Shown: positions 6,330 to 9,073 of the stretch, piece by piece
Layout: every line of letters starts with the position of its first letter
How positions within the stretch are numbered: the first letter of the stretch is position 1
Assembly: GCA_937871635.1 (NCBI GenBank)
Contig: CALMNS010000812.1
Location: 1 to 9,073 of the forward strand
Length of the DNA stretch: 9,073 bases
Origin: an uncultured Solirubrobacter sp.
GTDB lineage: Bacteria > Actinomycetota > Thermoleophilia > Solirubrobacterales > Solirubrobacteraceae
Direction: 5' to 3'
Program-made: the position numbers and the translations under genes
Notes under the pieces: generated by a model
Databases searched by the model: none
Seen by the model: the letters and a program-made list of their open reading frames with translations, nothing else
What the model was told of the DNA's origin: nothing

Positions 6330-6349
6330 ACGTACACGCGTCCGTACGT
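6330..6349. promoter_or_regulatory. Candidate operator palindrome in the divergent region
   Basis: The perfect 6-bp arms ACGTAC and GTACGT are separated by 8 bases, with centres about 14 bases apart. Flanking GGA (left) and TCC (right) would extend the symmetry if one base is bulged. The spacing is somewhat longer than one helical turn and could suit a dimeric regulator. It lies about 53 bases upstream of the ROK start and 138 bases upstream of the cydA start. No regulator is identified. Confidence 0.4.
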
Positions 6350-6471
6350 CCTGGGCGGCGGCCCGGGCAGAACCCGCGGCCACGCGTGCGAGCGATCTGG
6401 GCGGCCGGTGCGGCGTGTGTCAGGCGTCGAACGATTCGGCGCGAAGCGCCGCGGTTGTGCCTCACGCGGCC

Positions 6472-6477
6472 GAGGAA
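6472..6477 (+). promoter_or_regulatory. cydA: Ribosome binding site that favours the GTG start of cydA
   Basis: GAGGAA lies 9 bases before the GTG at 6487 but 18 bases before the ATG at 6496. The spacing favours the GTG; the two candidate starts differ by only three residues. Confidence 0.55.
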
Positions 6478-6486
6478 AGAACTACG

Positions 6487-7899
6487 GTGCCCGGGATGTC
6501 GGCGCTTGATGCGGTCCTCGCGGCGCAGAGCGTCGTCGAGACGTTGGGTGGCGGGAGCCAGCCCGACCGGGTTGAGGCGCGGCAGATGCAGGCCCTTTCG
6601 CTCGGCGTCCACATCCCGATCGTGTGCTTCGGGATCGCGTTCCCGGCGATGATCCTCTTCGTCGAGGGCCTCTACCTGCGCACGGGCGACCCGGCCTACA
6701 AGGCGCTGGCCAAGCGCTGGTCGAAGGTGGCGCTCGTCCTCTTCGCGGTCGGCGTGGTCACCGGCACGATCCTCTCCTTCGAGTTCGGCCTGCTGTGGCC
6801 GGAGTTCATGGCCTCCTTCGGCGAGGTCTTCGGCGTCGCCTTCGGGCTCGAGGGGATCTCGTTCTTCGTCGAGGCGATCTTCATCGCGATCTACGTCTAC
6901 GGCTGGGACCGGCTGCCGCGGCGCACCCACTTCCTCGCCGGGGTGCCGATCGTCATCTCCGGCTTCACGGGCACGTTCTTCGTCCTGTCGGTCAACTCCT
7001 GGATGAACAACCCGCAGGGCTTCGACGTCGTGGACGGCCAGGTGACCGACCCCCGGCCGTGGGAGGCGATGTTCAACCCGAACCTCTGGCACGAGGTCGT
7101 GCACATGTACCTCGCGGGCTACATCGTCGCCGGGTTCATCGTCGCCGGCATCTACGCGTACGCCCACCTCAAGGGGCGCCGGGACAAGTACCACCGCACC
7201 GGGCTCGTGGTCGCCCTGAGCTTCGCCGCGCTCGCCGCGCCGGTGCAGGTCATCGTCGGCGACTGGGCCGGGCGGCAGGTCGGCAAGACCCAGCCGGTCA
7301 AGCTCGCCGCCTTCGAGGGGCTGACCAAGACGCAGAAGAGCGCGCCGTTCACCCTCGGCGGCCTCTACGACGAGAAGACCGGGGAGGTCGAGTACGGGAT
7401 CGAGATCCCCTGGCTGCTCTCGCTGCTCTCCGAGCACAACCCGACCGCGGAGGTCACCGGCCTCGACTCCGTCCGGCCCGAGGACCGCCCGCCGGTGAAC
7501 ATCGTCCGGATCGCCTTCCAGACCATGATCGCCATTGGCACCGGGCTGGCGCTGCTCGGGTTCATCTTCTTCCTCACTTGGCTGCGCAAGCGAAGGTTGC
7601 CGCGGACCCGGGTGTTCTACCTCGCGGTGATGGCGGCCGGGCCGGCCGCGTTCGTGGCGATGATCTCCGGGTGGATCGCCACCGAGGTCGGCCGCCAGCC
7701 GTGGATCGTCTACAACGTGATGCGCACCGAGCAGGCGGTCACGAACGCCGACGGGCTCGAGGTGGGCTACGCCGTCCTGGTCGCGGTCTACGTCGCGCTG
7801 GCCGTCGCCGTCGTCTGGCTGCTGCGCCGGCTGACCGCCGCGCCGCCGCACACGGAGGTCTCCCAGGCCGAGCTCCCGCGGACGAAGGTCGCGCACTGA
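6487..7899 (+). CDS. cydA: Cytochrome bd-type quinol oxidase subunit I
   Basis: The protein has 470 residues from GTG 6487 (467 from ATG 6496) and about nine membrane helices. CydA carries the three haems and oxidises quinol at the outer membrane face while reducing O2 to water. Residues equivalent to the E. coli ligands and site residues can be placed by motif (numbering from GTG): H42 (haem b595; E. coli H19), H206 (b558; H186) in VVHMYLAG, M347 (b558; M393) in AFQTMIAIG, Q-loop K272 and E277 (K252, E257) in KLAAFE, and GRQPW at 402-406. The Q-loop is short, as in the CydA-S subclass; E. coli CydA has 522 residues. In GLEGISFFVEA the two acidic residues E122 and E129 are seven apart, against eight in E. 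coli (E99, E107). The stop overlaps the cydB start by one base (TGATG), so the subunits are translationally coupled. Related non-canonical bd-family oxidases exist, so the exact subtype is uncertain. Confidence 0.93.
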   Translation: MPGMSALDAVLAAQSVVETLGGGSQPDRVEARQMQALSLGVHIPIVCFGIAFPAMILFVEGLYLRTGDPAYKALAKRWSKVALVLFAVGVVTGTILSFEFGLLWPEFMASFGEVFGVAFGLEGISFFVEAIFIAIYVYGWDRLPRRTHFLAGVPIVISGFTGTFFVLSVNSWMNNPQGFDVVDGQVTDPRPWEAMFNPNLWHEVVHMYLAGYIVAGFIVAGIYAYAHLKGRRDKYHRTGLVVALSFAALAAPVQVIVGDWAGRQVGKTQPVKLAAFEGLTKTQKSAPFTLGGLYDEKTGEVEYGIEIPWLLSLLSEHNPTAEVTGLDSVRPEDRPPVNIVRIAFQTMIAIGTGLALLGFIFFLTWLRKRRLPRTRVFYLAVMAAGPAAFVAMISGWIATEVGRQPWIVYNVMRTEQAVTNADGLEVGYAVLVAVYVALAVAVVWLLRRLTAAPPHTEVSQAELPRTKVAH

Positions 7900-8969
7900 T
7901 GGCCGAGATCTGCCTCGCCTTCGTGATGCTGGGGGTCACGGCCTACGCGATCTTCGGCGGCGCGGACTTCGGCGCGGGCTTCTGGGACCTCACCGCCGGC
8001 ACCGCCGAGGGCGGCGGCCGCCTGCGCGGGATGATCCAGCGCTCCATGGCCCCCGTCTGGGAGGCTAACCACGTCTGGCTGATCTTCGTGCTGGTCATCG
8101 TCTGGACGGCGTTCCCGGTGGCCTTCGGCTCGATCTTCTCGACCCTGTCGATCCCGCTGTTCGTGGCGGCGATCGGGATCATCTTCCGGGGAGCCGCCTT
8201 CGCCCTGCGCGGGCAGGCGGGGACGATCCGCGAGGCCAAGGTGCTCGGCGGACTGTTCGCCCTCTCCTCCGTCCTCATCCCGCTGTTCTTCGGGGCGGCG
8301 GCCGGCGGCATCGCCTCCGGACGGGTCGAGGTCGGCAACGCGGCGGGGGACCCGATCACCTCCTGGGTGAACCCGACCTCCGCGCTGATCGGCGTCCTCG
8401 CGGTGGTCACCGGCGCGCACGTCGCCGCCGTCTACCTGGCCGGCGACTCGGTGCGCGCGGGGGTACCGGACATGGTCCAGGCGTTCCGCCGCCGCGCGCT
8501 CGGCTCCGGCGTGATCGCCGGGCTCGTCGCCCTCGGCGGGCTCGCGGTGGTGCGCTCGGACGCCCCGGACCTCTTCGACGGGCTCACCTCGGGCGCCGGG
8601 CTCGCGGCGGTCATCGCCTCCGGCCTCGGGGGCGCGGCCACCCTCGCCCTGGTCTTCGCCGGGCGCTACGGCCTCGCGCGGGTCAGCGCCGGCGTGGCCG
8701 TGGGGGCCATCTGCCTGGGCTGGGTGTTCGCCCAGGATCCCTACTTCCTGCCCGGCGAGCTGACGCTCGACCAGGCGGCGGCCAGCGACGCCTCGTTGAC
8801 CGCGCTCGTCTTCGCCGTCGGGGTGGGGATGATCATCCTCATCCCCTCGCTGTGGTACCTGTACCGGCTGGTGCTCAAGGGCGAGCTCGACCAGGAGTTC
8901 GAGCCGCTCGACCAGCGCTTCCGCCCGCAGTCGGCGGGCGGCCAGCCGCCGGCGGGGGCCGGCCAGTGA
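7899..8969 (+). CDS. cydB: Cytochrome bd-type quinol oxidase subunit II
   Basis: The protein has 356 residues and about eight or nine membrane helices, close to E. coli CydB at 379. Family landmarks are the N-terminal GGADFGAGFWDL (20-31; counterpart of the GxDxGxG loop after helix 1), the invariant-looking PVWEANHVWLIF (52-63), and FRGAAFALRG (96-105) after helix 3. The C-terminal helix ends in WYLYRLVLKGE (319-329), followed by a polar Gly/Pro/Gln tail. CydB binds no haem itself; it is the pseudo-symmetric partner that stabilises the haem-bearing subunit in the cytoplasmic membrane. The ATG shares its first base with the cydA stop, and GAAGG at 7884-7888 can serve as ribosome binding site. 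The stop is overlapped by a following reading frame (GTGA). No cydDC transporter genes are visible in the window. Confidence 0.93.
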   Translation: MAEICLAFVMLGVTAYAIFGGADFGAGFWDLTAGTAEGGGRLRGMIQRSMAPVWEANHVWLIFVLVIVWTAFPVAFGSIFSTLSIPLFVAAIGIIFRGAAFALRGQAGTIREAKVLGGLFALSSVLIPLFFGAAAGGIASGRVEVGNAAGDPITSWVNPTSALIGVLAVVTGAHVAAVYLAGDSVRAGVPDMVQAFRRRALGSGVIAGLVALGGLAVVRSDAPDLFDGLTSGAGLAAVIASGLGGAATLALVFAGRYGLARVSAGVAVGAICLGWVFAQDPYFLPGELTLDQAAASDASLTALVFAVGVGMIILIPSLWYLYRLVLKGELDQEFEPLDQRFRPQSAGGQPPAGAGQ

Positions 8970-9073
8970 GGTTCCGCGAGCTGCTCACCGCCTTCGCGCT
9001 CAAGCTGGTCCTCGACCGGGTCGACGGCCCCGCCGACAAGGCGCCCGCGCGCCGCCGGCGGGCCACGAAGGCC
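8966..9073 (+). CDS. Partial reading frame coupled to cydB, unknown function
   Basis: The frame begins at GTG 8966, overlapping the cydB stop as GTGA, and stays open to the window end (36 codons). It starts with a helical segment, MRFRELLTAFALKLVLDRV, followed by a Pro/Arg/Lys-rich stretch. I recognise no family. The helix looks amphipathic with charges, unlike the single hydrophobic helix of CydX-type subunits. It could be a small accessory protein of the oxidase operon or the N-terminus of a longer unrelated protein. The overlap-type start, common in this window, supports real translation; the lack of a 3' end limits the call. Confidence 0.45.
   Translation, partial: MRFRELLTAFALKLVLDRVDGPADKAPARRRRATKA

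Larger units (their letters stand above)
6278..6486. promoter_or_regulatory. Divergent promoter region between the ROK kinase and cydA
   Basis: These 209 bases separate the two divergent starts, so both promoters should be here. I could not place convincing -35/-10 hexamers in either direction. Visible structure: a perfect 6-bp inverted repeat ACGTAC (6330-6335) / GTACGT (6344-6349) with an 8-base spacer that itself contains ACGCGT; a perfect inverted repeat CGGCGC-GAA-GCGCCG (6437-6451) in the probable cydA leader; and the self-complementary GCCCGGGC at 6361-6368. I see no match to the Rex consensus (TTGTGAAnnnnTTCACAA). Confidence 0.6.

Noticed and set aside
6278..6337. Twenty-codon N-terminal extension of the ROK kinase
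   Set aside because: The extension is not family-like, and a strong Shine-Dalgarno sits inside it at the right distance from the ATG at 6277.
6034..7896. Long minus-strand open frame opposite cydA
   Set aside because: It is charged and low in complexity (Asp/Arg/Glu-rich), has no domain and lies antisense to a clear membrane oxidase subunit.

Overview
The window is very GC-rich, with G or C at most third codon positions, tightly packed genes that often overlap by 1-4 bases, and no RNA genes. Hybrid histidine kinases, a ROK sugar kinase and a short-loop cytochrome bd oxidase in this base composition suggest a high-GC actinobacterium, possibly of the Thermoleophilia/Solirubrobacterales type. 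The lineage is inferred from style and protein character, not from a marker gene.

Bases 1-4914 hold a plus-strand phosphorelay cassette: (i) the 3' end of a gene ending in a receiver domain, probably a large hybrid kinase; (ii) a soluble REC-PAS-HisKA-HATPase-REC hybrid kinase; (iii) a free-standing HPt protein; (iv) a multi-pass membrane hybrid kinase, HisKA-HATPase-REC. The first two junctions are 4-base ATGA overlaps and the third is a 5-base gap, so this is almost certainly one operon. Two hybrid kinases can pass phosphate from their C-terminal receivers to the shared HPt. No DNA-binding, cyclase or other output domain is visible, so the output must lie outside the window.

Bases 4915-5311 lie between convergent genes and are not coding. 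They hold a composite palindromic element: 39-bp imperfect terminal inverted repeats (4968-5006 and 5242-5280) enclosing two related stem-loops that share a 19-bp direct repeat, a third weaker stem-loop, and a (CGGG)5 tract that fits the G-quadruplex pattern. I do not recognise this element, and it is the most unusual non-coding structure here.

Bases 5312-6277 (minus strand) encode a ROK-family sugar kinase, probably a glucokinase, with a strong Shine-Dalgarno sequence. A 209-bp divergent promoter region containing a small palindrome separates it from cydA-cydB (plus strand, 6487-8969), which encode the two core subunits of a cytochrome bd-type quinol oxidase. A further reading frame begins at a GTGA overlap with the cydB stop and runs off the window end; it may be a small accessory protein or the start of a larger gene.

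Apart from the intergenic element, the points most worth a second look are the Lys-to-Ala change in the N-terminal receiver of the PAS kinase, the repeated membrane sensor of the last kinase, and the altered glutamate spacing in the CydA proton/haem region.
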